Assembly: GCF_001427105.1 (NCBI RefSeq) | Contig: NZ_LMGI01000003.1 | Span: forward strand, 784,618 to 848,617 | Source: Sphingopyxis sp. Root154 | Lineage (GTDB): Bacteria; Pseudomonadota; Alphaproteobacteria; Sphingomonadales; Sphingomonadaceae | DNA: 64,000 bases | Reading direction: 5' to 3' | Shown here: one piece after another, positions 26,057-34,853 of the stretch | Numbering within the stretch: position 1 is the first letter of the stretch | How the letters are laid out: each line of letters starts with the position of its first letter | The notes under the pieces: generated by a model | Told to the model about the DNA's origin: nothing | Seen by the model: the letters and a program-made list of their open reading frames with translations, nothing else | Databases searched by the model: none | Position numbers and translations under genes: made by a program

Positions 26057-28138
26057 TTATCCCCAGACGCGGACGCGCTTGTCGGGTGCGAGATACAGCT
26101 TGTCGGTCGGCTGGACGTTGAACGCCTTGTACCACGCGTCGAGGTTCCGCACCGTCAGCGCGCGGTACATGCCCGGCGCATGGCCGTCGGTCGCGACACG
26201 CGCGCGCAGCGCCTCGGCGCGCATCTTGGTCGCCCAGGTCTGCGCAAAGGCGATGAAGAAGCGCTGGTCGCCGGTGAAGCCGTCGATCACCGGCGCTTCC
26301 TTGCCGCCGAGCGAGGCGCGATAGGCGTCGTACGAAGCCTGAAGCCCCGCCACGTCGGCGATATTCTCACCCAGCGTCAGCTTGCCGTTGACCGCAAGGT
26401 CGGGGAACGGCTTGTAGGTGTCGAACTGCGCCGCGAGCGCGTCGCCCGCCGCGTTGAACTTCGCCAGATCCGCCGGGGTCCACCAGTTGCGCAGTGCCCC
26501 GGTGGAATCGAACGCCGCGCCATTATTGTCGAAGCTGTGGCTGATTTCATGCCCGATCACCGCACCGATCGCGCCATAGTTAAACGCGGGGTCAGCCTTG
26601 GCGTTGAAGAAGGGCGGCTGAAGGATCGCGGCGGGGAAGTTCAGCGCGTTCTGGACGGGCAGGTTCACCGCGTTGACGGTCTGCGGAACCATCCACCACT
26701 CGCCCTTGTCCATCGGCTTGCCGATCTTGGCGAGCTGGTGCGCATATTCGGCCTGCTGTCCCGCGACCTCGTTCGCATAGGGGTTGGCGCCGACGGTGTA
26801 GCTGCCATAATCGCGCCAGCTGTCGGGGTAGCCGACGCCGACCGCGATCGTTTCGACCTTCTTGATCGCTTCCTTCTTGGTCTCGGGCGCCATCCAGTCG
26901 ATCGTGTTCACGCGCGTCGCGAAGGCGGCCTTGATGTTCTTCACCATGTCGCCGACCTCTGCCTTGGCCGAGGCGGGGAAATATTTGTCGGCATAGGCTT
27001 TGCCCACCGCATCGCCGAGATAGGTGTCGAGTGCGTCGAGCGCGCGCTTGTCACGGCTGCGTTGCTGCGGCGTGCCCGCCATCGTCGTGCCGTAGAAGGC
27101 GAAGTGCGCGCCATCGATCGCGCTCGGCAGCACGTCGGCGTGGCTGTTGATCTGATGGAAGGCGAGCCAGTCCTTCCACGCATCGAGCGGCTCGGAGGCG
27201 ACGAGCGCCGACAGGCCGGTGATCGCGTTCGCGTGATAAGCGCCGAACTTGGCCGCGCTGTCGAGCTTCGCAGCGCTCATGAACGCCGGCCAGTCGATGC
27301 CGGGCGCCTTCTTGGCGAAATCGGCCTTCGCCCAGACGTCGGCCGATTTGGTGAAGTCCTCGCTCTGCTCGCGGGTCGCATGCGCCTTGGCGATCTTGAC
27401 CTCGAGGTCGTAGATGCGCTTCGCCTTCGCGGCGGCGTCGCTCTGGCCCGCGGCGGTCAGCAGCTTGGCGATATAGGCCTGATAGGCGGTGCGGATGCTC
27501 GCCATCTTGGGGTCGGCCGACAGATAATATTCGCGTTCGGGCATACCGAGCCCGCCCTGCAGCAGATAGGGAATGACGTCGCCCGGGGTCGCGAGCCCCT
27601 GCGTCACGAAGACGCCGAAGAGATTCTCGGTGCCGAAATCGGTCGCGTTCAAGGGGTCGACGTCGGCGCGGAGCTGTTCGCCGAGGACCTTCGACAGCGC
27701 AGCCTTGTCGGCGATCGCGGCAAAGCGCTCGAGGTCGGCGGCGACGGGCTTCATGCCCGCGGCATCGATCGCTTTGGTGTCTGTGTAAGCTTTATAGAAA
27801 GCGGCGATGCGGCCCTCGTTCGTGCCGGCGGCGGCATCGCCCTTGACGATCGCATCGACGAGTTCGCGATTGCGCTTTTCGGTTTCGAGCTGCGCGACGT
27901 AAAAACCACCGATCGACGAGCGGTCGGCGGGGATTTCGGTCGTCTTGTCCCAATTGCCATTGGCGTAGGCGTAGAAGTCATCGCCGGGCTTTGCGGCGGT
28001 GTCCATCGCGGCCTTGCTGATCCCGATTTCAGTGCCGACGGTGTAGGCGGCGGAGCTGTCCTTGCCGCTGCTACAAGCGACGGGGCCCGCGAGAACCGCG
28101 GCGGTAGACAGAAGAACGGCAAAGACAGCTTTTTTCAT
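26057..28138 (-). CDS. M13 family zinc metallopeptidase (neprilysin/PepO-like), exported
   Basis: A 693-residue endopeptidase. The N-terminus is a signal sequence with a Cys (VLAGPVACSSGK) that may be lipidated. Catalytic motifs are typical: HEISH in GAVIGHEISHSFDNNG, the third ligand in LGENIADVAGL, and NAFYNP-like substrate residues replaced by LPVQNALNFPAAI. The family cleaves short peptides in the periplasm. It lies antisense between the two halves of the leucine locus and has no visible functional link to it. Confidence 0.93.
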   Translation of the reverse strand: MKKAVFAVLLSTAAVLAGPVACSSGKDSSAAYTVGTEIGISKAAMDTAAKPGDDFYAYANGNWDKTTEIPADRSSIGGFYVAQLETEKRNRELVDAIVKGDAAAGTNEGRIAAFYKAYTDTKAIDAAGMKPVAADLERFAAIADKAALSKVLGEQLRADVDPLNATDFGTENLFGVFVTQGLATPGDVIPYLLQGGLGMPEREYYLSADPKMASIRTAYQAYIAKLLTAAGQSDAAAKAKRIYDLEVKIAKAHATREQSEDFTKSADVWAKADFAKKAPGIDWPAFMSAAKLDSAAKFGAYHANAITGLSALVASEPLDAWKDWLAFHQINSHADVLPSAIDGAHFAFYGTTMAGTPQQRSRDKRALDALDTYLGDAVGKAYADKYFPASAKAEVGDMVKNIKAAFATRVNTIDWMAPETKKEAIKKVETIAVGVGYPDSWRDYGSYTVGANPYANEVAGQQAEYAHQLAKIGKPMDKGEWWMVPQTVNAVNLPVQNALNFPAAILQPPFFNAKADPAFNYGAIGAVIGHEISHSFDNNGAAFDSTGALRNWWTPADLAKFNAAGDALAAQFDTYKPFPDLAVNGKLTLGENIADVAGLQASYDAYRASLGGKEAPVIDGFTGDQRFFIAFAQTWATKMRAEALRARVATDGHAPGMYRALTVRNLDAWYKAFNVQPTDKLYLAPDKRVRVWG

Positions 28139-28284
28139 GGAAATGACCTTGTTTTGTCACGGATAGGCAGGCGGCCGACGCGTGCGAAAAACTGGTTTCA
28201 ACGCCAACCATTTTCGGCCTGCTGCGCTTTTCAATCGACGAGCGACGGGTTAGTTCCGAACCGATTTCAGGGAGAGACTGTACA

Positions 28285-29883
28285 GTGAGCGCACCGGTTC
28301 TAGGCACCAGCATCAACGCGGACAGCGACGAATATCGCACCCGCAGCGCGCATAACCGTGCGCTGACCGACGCGCTGCGCTCGGCGGTCGCCGAAGCGGC
28401 GCTCGGCGGCAACGAAAAGTCGCGCGACCGGCACACGAGCCGCGGCAAATTGCTGCCGCGCGAGCGCGTCGAACGGCTGCTCGACCCGGGCGCGCCCTTC
28501 CTCGAAATCGGCCAGCTCGCCGCGAACGACCTCTATAACGGTGAAGTGCCGGGCGCGGGGCTGATCTGCGGGATCGGGCAGGTGTCGGGGCGCCAGTGCA
28601 TGATCGTGTGCAACGATGCGACGGTGAAGGGTGGCACCTATTACCCGATGACTGTGAAGAAGCACCTCCGCGCGCAGGAGATTGCCGAGGCGAACCGCCT
28701 GCCGTGCATCTATCTCGTCGACAGCGGCGGCGCAAACCTGCCGCATCAGGATCAGGTTTTTCCTGACCGCGACCATTTCGGGCGCATCTTCTTCAATCAG
28801 GCGAATATGTCGGCGAAGCGCATCCCGCAGATTGCCTGCGTAATGGGAAGCTGCACCGCGGGCGGCGCTTATGTCCCCGCGATGTCAGATGAGACGGTGA
28901 TCGTGCGCAATCAGGGCACGATCTTCCTCGCCGGCCCGCCGCTGGTGAAAGCCGCGACGGGCGAGGAGATCAGCGCAGAGGACCTTGGCGGCGGCGATCT
29001 GCATGCGAAGAAGTCGGGTGTCGTCGACCATCTCGCCGAGAATGACGAACATGCGCTGACGATCGTCCGCGACATCGTCAGCCATCTTGGCGAAAACACG
29101 GGCTTCCAAGTTCCGTTAAAAGCCCCGCGCCCGCCCAAATATGCCGGCGAAGAGCTGTACGGCGTCGTCCCCGACGACGTCCGTGCGCCCTATGACGTCC
29201 ATGAAGTGATCGCGCGCATCATCGACGGCAGCGAGTTTCACGAGTTCAAGGCGAATTACGGCAGCACGCTCGTGTGCGGCTTTGCGCATATCTGGGGCAT
29301 TCCGGTCGCAATCCTTGCCAACAACGGCGTGCTGTTCAGCGAAAGCGCGGTCAAAGGCGCGCATTTCATCGAGCTGGCGCAGCAGCGGCGCATCCCCCTG
29401 CTCTTCCTCCAGAACATCAGCGGCTTCATGGTCGGCGGCAAATATGAGGCCGAAGGCATCGCCAAGCATGGCGCCAAGCTGGTGACCGCGGTGGCAACCG
29501 CGACAGTGCCGAAGATCACCGTGCTGATCGGCGGCAGCTTCGGCGCCGGCAACTACGGCATGTGCGGCCGCGCCTATTCTCCGCGTTTCCTGTTCAGCTG
29601 GCCCAACAGCCGGATCAGCGTGATGGGCGGCGAGCAGGCGGCGAGCGTGCTTGCAACCGTCCACCGCGACGCCGAAAAATGGACGCCCGAGGAGGCCGAG
29701 GCTTTCAAGGCGCCGATCCGCCAGAAATATGAGGATGAAGGCAATCCCTATCACGCCACGGCGCGCCTGTGGGACGATGGCATCATCGACCCGGCGCAGA
29801 CGCGCGATGTGCTCGGGCTCGCCTTCGCCGCGACGTTGAACGCCCCGGTCGAGGAACGCGGCTTCGGCGTGTTCCGGATGTGA
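28285..29883 (+). CDS. mccB: Methylcrotonyl-CoA carboxylase, carboxyltransferase subunit
   Basis: A 532-residue carboxyltransferase of the acyl-CoA carboxylase family, starting at GTG (MSAPVLGTS). Characteristic segments are [63 protein letters not shown] and [28 protein letters not shown]. This pattern is specific to the 3-methylcrotonyl-CoA enzyme rather than propionyl-CoA carboxylase. It transfers CO2 from the biotin subunit (gene at 31254) to 3-methylcrotonyl-CoA, giving 3-methylglutaconyl-CoA. Confidence 0.94.
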   Translation: MSAPVLGTSINADSDEYRTRSAHNRALTDALRSAVAEAALGGNEKSRDRHTSRGKLLPRERVERLLDPGAPFLEIGQLAANDLYNGEVPGAGLICGIGQVSGRQCMIVCNDATVKGGTYYPMTVKKHLRAQEIAEANRLPCIYLVDSGGANLPHQDQVFPDRDHFGRIFFNQANMSAKRIPQIACVMGSCTAGGAYVPAMSDETVIVRNQGTIFLAGPPLVKAATGEEISAEDLGGGDLHAKKSGVVDHLAENDEHALTIVRDIVSHLGENTGFQVPLKAPRPPKYAGEELYGVVPDDVRAPYDVHEVIARIIDGSEFHEFKANYGSTLVCGFAHIWGIPVAILANNGVLFSESAVKGAHFIELAQQRRIPLLFLQNISGFMVGGKYEAEGIAKHGAKLVTAVATATVPKITVLIGGSFGAGNYGMCGRAYSPRFLFSWPNSRISVMGGEQAASVLATVHRDAEKWTPEEAEAFKAPIRQKYEDEGNPYHATARLWDDGIIDPAQTRDVLGLAFAATLNAPVEERGFGVFRM

Positions 29884-29885
29884 CG

Positions 29886-30608
29886 ATGCCCGATGCGGTC
29901 GTTTTCATAATCGCCGTCGTGGCGATGCTGGTGGCGGCAGGCTTTGCGCTGGGCCTAGCCAATCGCGGCGGATTTTCGCCGCGCTGGCTGTTTGTCGCGG
30001 CGGGACTGGCCGTGATCAACGACGCGCTGCTGACCAATTTCTATGGCGCCCTGCCCGACCTGTTCGGCGCGAGCGACTGGAATTGGCAGGGCAAGCTGCT
30101 CGCGCTGGCGGCGACGCTGGCGATCGCATCGCACCCGGCTTTCGGCTGGCGGCGCTCAGGATTGACGCTCAAGCAGAACGCGGGCTCGCTACGTGCGGCG
30201 GTGCCGGTCGCGGTCCTCTATTGCCTTTTCTTTCTGGCGCTCGCCTTGTCGTTTCCGAACGAGCCCGCCTCCGGCGAAACCTTGGCGTTCCAGCTCACCC
30301 TGCCGGGGCTGGAGGAAGAACCCTTCTATCGCGGCATACTTCTTTTGGCGCTGAACGAAGCGTTCCGGGGCCGGATCAGGCTGCTCGGCATCGATTGGGG
30401 CTGGGGCGCCGTGCTGTCGTGCGCCTTGTTCGGTCTGGCGCATGCTTTGAGCTATTCCGCCGGCGATGGGTTTCAGTTCGACGTCATCACGATGGCGCTC
30501 ACCGCCATTCCATCCTTTCTGGCGGTCTGGCTCCGCGAACGCACCGGCAGCCTGCTTCTTCCCGTTGCGGTGCACAATTTCGGCAACGCGATCATGTTGG
30601 TGGTGTGA
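29886..30608 (+). CDS. CPBP family intramembrane metalloprotease
   Basis: A 240-residue multi-spanning membrane protein with the CPBP/Abi (Rce1-like) motif EEPFYRG in the EExxxR position and later FGLAHAL and VAVHNFGNA carrying the His/Asn residues of motifs 2 and 3. Such proteases process membrane or prenylated proteins; targets here are unknown. The start is taken at the ATG at 29886, two bases after the mccB stop. Its place between the two carboxylase subunit genes is unusual. Confidence 0.87.
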   Translation: MPDAVVFIIAVVAMLVAAGFALGLANRGGFSPRWLFVAAGLAVINDALLTNFYGALPDLFGASDWNWQGKLLALAATLAIASHPAFGWRRSGLTLKQNAGSLRAAVPVAVLYCLFFLALALSFPNEPASGETLAFQLTLPGLEEEPFYRGILLLALNEAFRGRIRLLGIDWGWGAVLSCALFGLAHALSYSAGDGFQFDVITMALTAIPSFLAVWLRERTGSLLLPVAVHNFGNAIMLVV

Positions 30609-30610
30609 TC

Positions 30611-30955
30611 ATGAACGACCGTCTTTATCTCCTCGATCCGCTGTTCGAAGACCCCGCGCTGCCCGGACGGAATTTCTATTGCCGCGATTGCATCGCCATC
30701 GACGGGTTGCTGGCGAACTATCCCGAGCAGGCCGCAAAGATCGAGGTCATCCGCATCGCCTTTCCGCGCCCGCGCAATGCAGTGATCGCCGCGGTTGGCG
30801 AGGCGAACCAGAATCTGCCGGTTCTGGTGCTTGGCGACGATGCACCGGCCGAGCTTGCCGACGGCGAGCATCAAGGCACGCGCTTTGTGGGCGACTTCAA
30901 GCGACTGCTCCACGCGCTGCATGTCCGGCACGGCTTTCCGGAGGCGCATCCATGA
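30611..30955 (+). CDS. DUF3088 family protein
   Basis: A 114-residue protein. YLLDPLFEDPALPGRNFYCRDCIAIDGLL contains a C-x2-C motif like the redox-active site of thioredoxin-fold proteins, and the rest (KIEVIRIAFPRPR, NLPVLVLGDDAP) fits a small thioredoxin-like fold. The family is of unknown function. It starts two bases after the CPBP stop and overlaps the next gene by four bases. Confidence 0.8.
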   Translation: MNDRLYLLDPLFEDPALPGRNFYCRDCIAIDGLLANYPEQAAKIEVIRIAFPRPRNAVIAAVGEANQNLPVLVLGDDAPAELADGEHQGTRFVGDFKRLLHALHVRHGFPEAHP

Positions 30956-31257
30956 TCGCGCGGCGATGGCACGGGATCGTCCCCAAGGACAAGGCAGAGG
31001 CCTATCTCAAGCTGATGCTCGAGGTCGCCATTCCCGACTACCGGTCGGTCGCGGGCAATCGCGGTGCGTGGTGCCTGCAGCGCCCCGACGGCGATGTCGT
31101 TCATTTCGAGATGCTGACCTTCTGGGACAATCTCGACGTGATCGAGGGCTTTGCCGGCACGCCGGTCGACGTCGCCAAATATTATGATTTCGACGATGAC
31201 TTCCTGATCGAAAAGGAAGCGCATGTCCTGCATTTCGAAGTGAACGGAACCCTATGA
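30952..31257 (+). CDS. Antibiotic-biosynthesis-monooxygenase-like (dimeric ferredoxin-like) protein
   Basis: A 101-residue protein with a one-domain ferredoxin-like alpha/beta pattern (RRWHGIVPKDKAEAYLKLMLEVAIPDYRS, GDVVHFEMLTFWDNLDVIEGFAG), as in the ABM superfamily. No catalytic residues can be assigned. It is coupled by ATGA overlaps to DUF3088 and to mccA, so it is expressed with the carboxylase. Function unknown. Confidence 0.72.
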   Translation: MIARRWHGIVPKDKAEAYLKLMLEVAIPDYRSVAGNRGAWCLQRPDGDVVHFEMLTFWDNLDVIEGFAGTPVDVAKYYDFDDDFLIEKEAHVLHFEVNGTL

Positions 31258-33092
31258 TCCAGTCCCTGCTTATCGCCAATCGCGGCGAAATCGCCTGCCG
31301 CATCATCCGCACCGCGCGCGAGATGGGTATCCGCACAATTGCGGTCTATTCGGACGCCGACGCCAAAGCGCTGCATGTGCGCGAGGCCGACGAGGCCGTG
31401 CATATCGGGCCGTCGCCGGCGCGCGAATCCTATCTGATCGGCGAGAAGATCATCGCCGCCGCGAAGGCGACTGGCGCCGAGGCGATCCACCCGGGATACG
31501 GCTTCCTGTCGGAAAATGCCGAATTCGCGCAGGCGGTGGCCGATGCCGGGCTCGTGTGGGTCGGGCCGAGGCCCGCATCCATCACTGCGATGGGGTTGAA
31601 AGACGCAGCGAAGAAGCTGATGGCCGCTGCCAGTGTGCCAGTGACGCCGGGCTATATGGGCGAGAACCAAAACCCGGCGTTCCTTGCCGAACAGGCAGGC
31701 GAAATCGGCTATCCGGTGCTGATCAAGGCCGTCGCCGGCGGCGGCGGCAAGGGGATGCGCAAGGTCGATGCCGCAGGCGATTTCATCGACGCGCTGGCGT
31801 CGTGCCAGCGCGAGGCGGCGGCGTCGTTCGGCAACGACCATGTGCTGATCGAGAAATATATCCTGACCCCGCGCCATATCGAGGTGCAGGTGTTCGGCGA
31901 TACGCACGGCAATGTCGTCCACCTGTTCGAGCGCGACTGCTCGCTGCAGCGCCGCCACCAGAAGGTGATCGAAGAGGCCCCGGCCCCCGGCATGGACGAA
32001 GCGACGCGCGCCGATCTCTGCGCCGCTGCCGTCCGCGCAGCGAAGGCGGTCGACTATGTCGGCGCCGGCACGATCGAGTTCATCGCCGACGCATCGGAGG
32101 GCCTCCGCGCCGATCGCATCTGGTTCATGGAAATGAACACGCGCCTGCAGGTCGAGCATCCGGTGACCGAAGAGATCACCGGCGTCGACCTGGTCGAATG
32201 GCAGCTCCGCGTCGCGTCGGGCGAGCCGATCCCGCTCGCTCAGGACGAACTAGCGATCAACGGCTGGGCGATGGAAGCGCGGCTCTATGCCGAGGATCCG
32301 GCGAAGGGCTTTCTGCCCTCGATCGGTACGCTCGAACTGTTCCAGCTTCCCGAACATATCGGCCGTGTCGATACCGGCGTCTATGAAGGCGCCGAAGTCT
32401 CGCCCTTCTATGACCCGATGATCGCCAAGGTCATCGCCTGGGGCGAGGACCGCGAGGAAGCACGCGAATTGCTGTCCGAGATGCTGGAGGACAGCGCGAT
32501 CTGGCCGGTGAAGACCAACTCGGCCTTCCTCATCAACGCGCTCGATCATCCCGATTTTGTGGCGGGTACCGTCGATACCGGGCTGATCGGCCGCGACGGT
32601 GATGCGATGACCGAAGAACCTGTGCCGACCGTGCAGGCGCTGACCAACGCCGCGATGGCGATGGTTCCGCGGTCGCTGCAATCGGGCTTCCGCTTGAACG
32701 CGCCAGATGTGCGGAACGCGCCCTTCCTGCTCGACGGCAAGCGCGTCGAAGTCGAACTGCACGGTCCTGGCGCCGAGGAGCCGTCTCCCGCGATGCTCGT
32801 TGCCGAGGGTGGTTCGGTTTGGCAATTGACGCCCTGGCGTGCCGAAGGCAGCGCTGGCGCAGCCGCGGGCGACGGCGCGATCCTCTCGCCAATGCCGGGC
32901 AAGGTCATCGCGGTCGAGGTCGCCGCGGGCGACAAGGTGACCAAGGGACAGAAATTGCTGACGCTCGAAGCGATGAAGATGGAGCATAGCCTGACCGCGC
33001 CGTTCGACGGCGTCGTCGCCGAACTCAACGCGACGGCGGGCGCGCAAGTTCAGGTCGAGGCGCTGCTCGCGCGGATCGAGGCGGCGGAGTGA
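31254..33092 (+). CDS. mccA: Methylcrotonyl-CoA carboxylase, biotin-carboxylase/biotin-carrier subunit
   Basis: A 612-residue protein with biotin carboxylase at ~1-445 (LLIANRGEIACRII, GYGFLSENAEFA, AGGGGKGMRKV, MNTRLQVEHPVTE) and a C-terminal biotinyl domain with the lysine in TLEAMKMEHSL. ATP-dependent carboxylation of its biotin feeds MccB. Length and the close position of mccB support the 3-methylcrotonyl-CoA enzyme. It overlaps both neighbours by four bases. Confidence 0.94.
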   Translation: MIQSLLIANRGEIACRIIRTAREMGIRTIAVYSDADAKALHVREADEAVHIGPSPARESYLIGEKIIAAAKATGAEAIHPGYGFLSENAEFAQAVADAGLVWVGPRPASITAMGLKDAAKKLMAAASVPVTPGYMGENQNPAFLAEQAGEIGYPVLIKAVAGGGGKGMRKVDAAGDFIDALASCQREAAASFGNDHVLIEKYILTPRHIEVQVFGDTHGNVVHLFERDCSLQRRHQKVIEEAPAPGMDEATRADLCAAAVRAAKAVDYVGAGTIEFIADASEGLRADRIWFMEMNTRLQVEHPVTEEITGVDLVEWQLRVASGEPIPLAQDELAINGWAMEARLYAEDPAKGFLPSIGTLELFQLPEHIGRVDTGVYEGAEVSPFYDPMIAKVIAWGEDREEARELLSEMLEDSAIWPVKTNSAFLINALDHPDFVAGTVDTGLIGRDGDAMTEEPVPTVQALTNAAMAMVPRSLQSGFRLNAPDVRNAPFLLDGKRVEVELHGPGAEEPSPAMLVAEGGSVWQLTPWRAEGSAGAAAGDGAILSPMPGKVIAVEVAAGDKVTKGQKLLTLEAMKMEHSLTAPFDGVVAELNATAGAQVQVEALLARIEAAE

Positions 33093-33547
33093 GCGAACTC
33101 GTCCTTCGCGACGCGACGGTGGCGGACCTTCCCGCCATCCTCGCGATGCTCGCGGAGGAGACGATCCCGCCGGGGCGTGAAGCCGATCCGTCGGACCCGC
33201 GCTACCTTGCCGCCTTCGAGGCGATCGACACCGACCCGAACCAGCATCTGATCGCCGCAGAACTCGACGGGCGCATCGTCGGGACGATGCAATTGAGCTT
33301 CCTTCCCGGGCTGTCCTTCATCGGCAGCTGGCGCGGGCTGATCGAAGCGGTCCGCATCGTGGCCGACCTGCGCGGGCAGAAGCTCGGCGAACACATGATC
33401 CTGTGGGCCGTCGAGCAATGCCGCGCGCGCGATTGCAAGCTCGTCCAGCTCACATCGTCGGCGGCCCGCACCGACGCGCACCGCTTTTACGCCCGGCTCG
33501 GCTTTGTCCAAAGCCATGTCGGCATGAAACTCCATTTAAGGGACTGA
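33089..33547 (+). CDS. GNAT family N-acetyltransferase
   Basis: A 152-residue GCN5-related acetyltransferase: [21 protein letters not shown] at the start, [10 protein letters not shown] in the central strands, and the acetyl-CoA loop [20 protein letters not shown]. The C-terminal strand [13 protein letters not shown] is typical. The acceptor is unknown. It is translationally coupled to mccA; such acetyltransferases occur in leucine operons of other alphaproteobacteria, possibly for enzyme control (inference). Confidence 0.88.
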   Translation: MSELVLRDATVADLPAILAMLAEETIPPGREADPSDPRYLAAFEAIDTDPNQHLIAAELDGRIVGTMQLSFLPGLSFIGSWRGLIEAVRIVADLRGQKLGEHMILWAVEQCRARDCKLVQLTSSAARTDAHRFYARLGFVQSHVGMKLHLRD

Positions 33548-33549
33548 AC

Positions 33550-34002
33550 ATGGCAGGACGCTTTTTCGACGAATGGGCCATCGGCGATACGCTGACCCAC
33601 GACATCCGCCGCACGGTGACCGAGACCGACAATCTGCTGTTCACCGTGATGACGCACAATCCGCAGCCGCTCCACCTCGACATCGAGGCAGCGAAGGCGT
33701 CGGAGTTCGGCCAGATCCTCGTCAACGGCACCTTCACTTTCAGCCTGATGGTCGGGCTGTCGGTTGGCGACACAACGCTCGGCACTCTCGTCGCCAACCT
33801 CGGTTACGACAAGCTCGTCATGCCGAAACCGGTGTTTATCGGCGACACGCTTCGGGCCGAGAGCGAAATCATTGGCCTCAAGGAATCGAAATCGCGGCCG
33901 AATGCCGGGATCGTCACCTTCCTCCACCGCGCGATCAACCAGCGCGATGAACTTGTTTGCCAGTGCGAGCGTTCTGCCCTTGTCCAGCGGAAGGCCAGCT
34001 AA
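33550..34002 (+). CDS. MaoC family dehydratase (R-specific enoyl-CoA hydratase-like)
   Basis: A 150-residue hotdog-fold hydratase. The catalytic region is [28 protein letters not shown], carrying the Asn/His positions of MaoC hydratases. Position beside MCC and a CitE-like lyase, with no crotonase-type methylglutaconyl-CoA hydratase in the window, suggests that it hydrates 3-methylglutaconyl-CoA to (R)-HMG-CoA. A homologue-containing cluster in Mycobacterium tuberculosis (Rv2499c) has that role as I recall. The start ATG is two bases after the GNAT stop. Confidence 0.85.
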   Translation: MAGRFFDEWAIGDTLTHDIRRTVTETDNLLFTVMTHNPQPLHLDIEAAKASEFGQILVNGTFTFSLMVGLSVGDTTLGTLVANLGYDKLVMPKPVFIGDTLRAESEIIGLKESKSRPNAGIVTFLHRAINQRDELVCQCERSALVQRKAS

Positions 34003-34853
34003 TGCGACTACGTTCCCTCCTCTTCGTTCCCGGCGACCGCCCCGAGCGTTTCGCCAAGGCCGCGGCGTCGGGCGCCGATGCGATCATCCTCGATCTCGAG
34101 GATTCGGTATCGCTCGCGAACAAGGATGCGGCGCGTCACGCGATCGCCGACTATCTGGCGGGAACCCGCGAAGTTGTGACGCTGGTGCGCGTCAATCCGC
34201 TCGACGGGCATCTGACCGCCGCCGACGTCGCCGCAATCCTTGGCGCCGGGCCCGACGCGATCATGCTGCCCAAAGCCGAAGGCGCACCGAGCATCGCGCA
34301 GCTCGACACGATCCTGCGCAGCGAAGCTGCACGCGATGCCTCGCTGCCACCGATCCTGCCGATCGCCACCGAAACCCCCGCGGCGATCTTCACGCTCGGC
34401 AGCTATCGCGAGGCGAAAGACCGCCTGCTGGGCCTGACGTGGGGCGCCGAGGATCTGCCAGCCGCGATTGGCGCGACGACGAGCCGCGAAGCCGATGGCA
34501 GCTATACCTCGCCCTATGAGGTCGCGCGCGCGATGACGCTGTTCGCGGCCCATGCTGCGGGCGCCGCCGCAATCGATACGGTATTTCCGGCGATCAAGAA
34601 TGAAACGGGTCTCGCCGCCTATGCCGCCCGCGCGCGGCGCGACGGCTTTACCGGCATGATGGCGATCCATCCGTCGCAGGTCGAACCGATCAACGCCGCC
34701 TTCACCCCCAGCGCGGACGAAACCGCGCGCGCGCAGGCGATCGTCGATGCCTTTGCCGCCAATCCCGGCGTTGGCGTGTTGCAGGTCGACGGCAAGATGG
34801 TCGACGCGCCGCACCTCAAACAGGCGAAGCACATCCTTTCGCTCGCGGACTGA
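34002..34853 (+). CDS. HpcH/HpaI aldolase / CitE-like beta-hydroxyacyl-CoA lyase
   Basis: A 283-residue TIM-barrel lyase of the CitE/CLYBL type: RSLLFVPGDRPERFAKAA, DAIILDLEDSV, the acidic metal ligand in LTWGAEDLPAAIG, and GMMAIHPSQVEPINAAF near the end. There are no citrate-lyase alpha or gamma genes, so it is not citrate lyase. By context it probably cleaves (R)-3-hydroxy-3-methylglutaryl-CoA to acetyl-CoA and acetoacetate. Malyl-CoA or citramalyl-CoA lyase/thioesterase are alternatives. Its ATG overlaps the MaoC stop by one base. Confidence 0.88.
   Translation: MRLRSLLFVPGDRPERFAKAAASGADAIILDLEDSVSLANKDAARHAIADYLAGTREVVTLVRVNPLDGHLTAADVAAILGAGPDAIMLPKAEGAPSIAQLDTILRSEAARDASLPPILPIATETPAAIFTLGSYREAKDRLLGLTWGAEDLPAAIGATTSREADGSYTSPYEVARAMTLFAAHAAGAAAIDTVFPAIKNETGLAAYAARARRDGFTGMMAIHPSQVEPINAAFTPSADETARAQAIVDAFAANPGVGVLQVDGKMVDAPHLKQAKHILSLAD

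Noticed and set aside
26036-28288. 750-residue open frame on the plus strand
   Set aside because: It is fully antisense to the M13 peptidase gene, has Arg/Val/Asp-rich composition typical of GC-rich shadow frames and shows no family motif.
34002-34853. Citrate lyase beta subunit
   Set aside because: There are no alpha, gamma or accessory citrate lyase genes, and the leucine-operon context points elsewhere.
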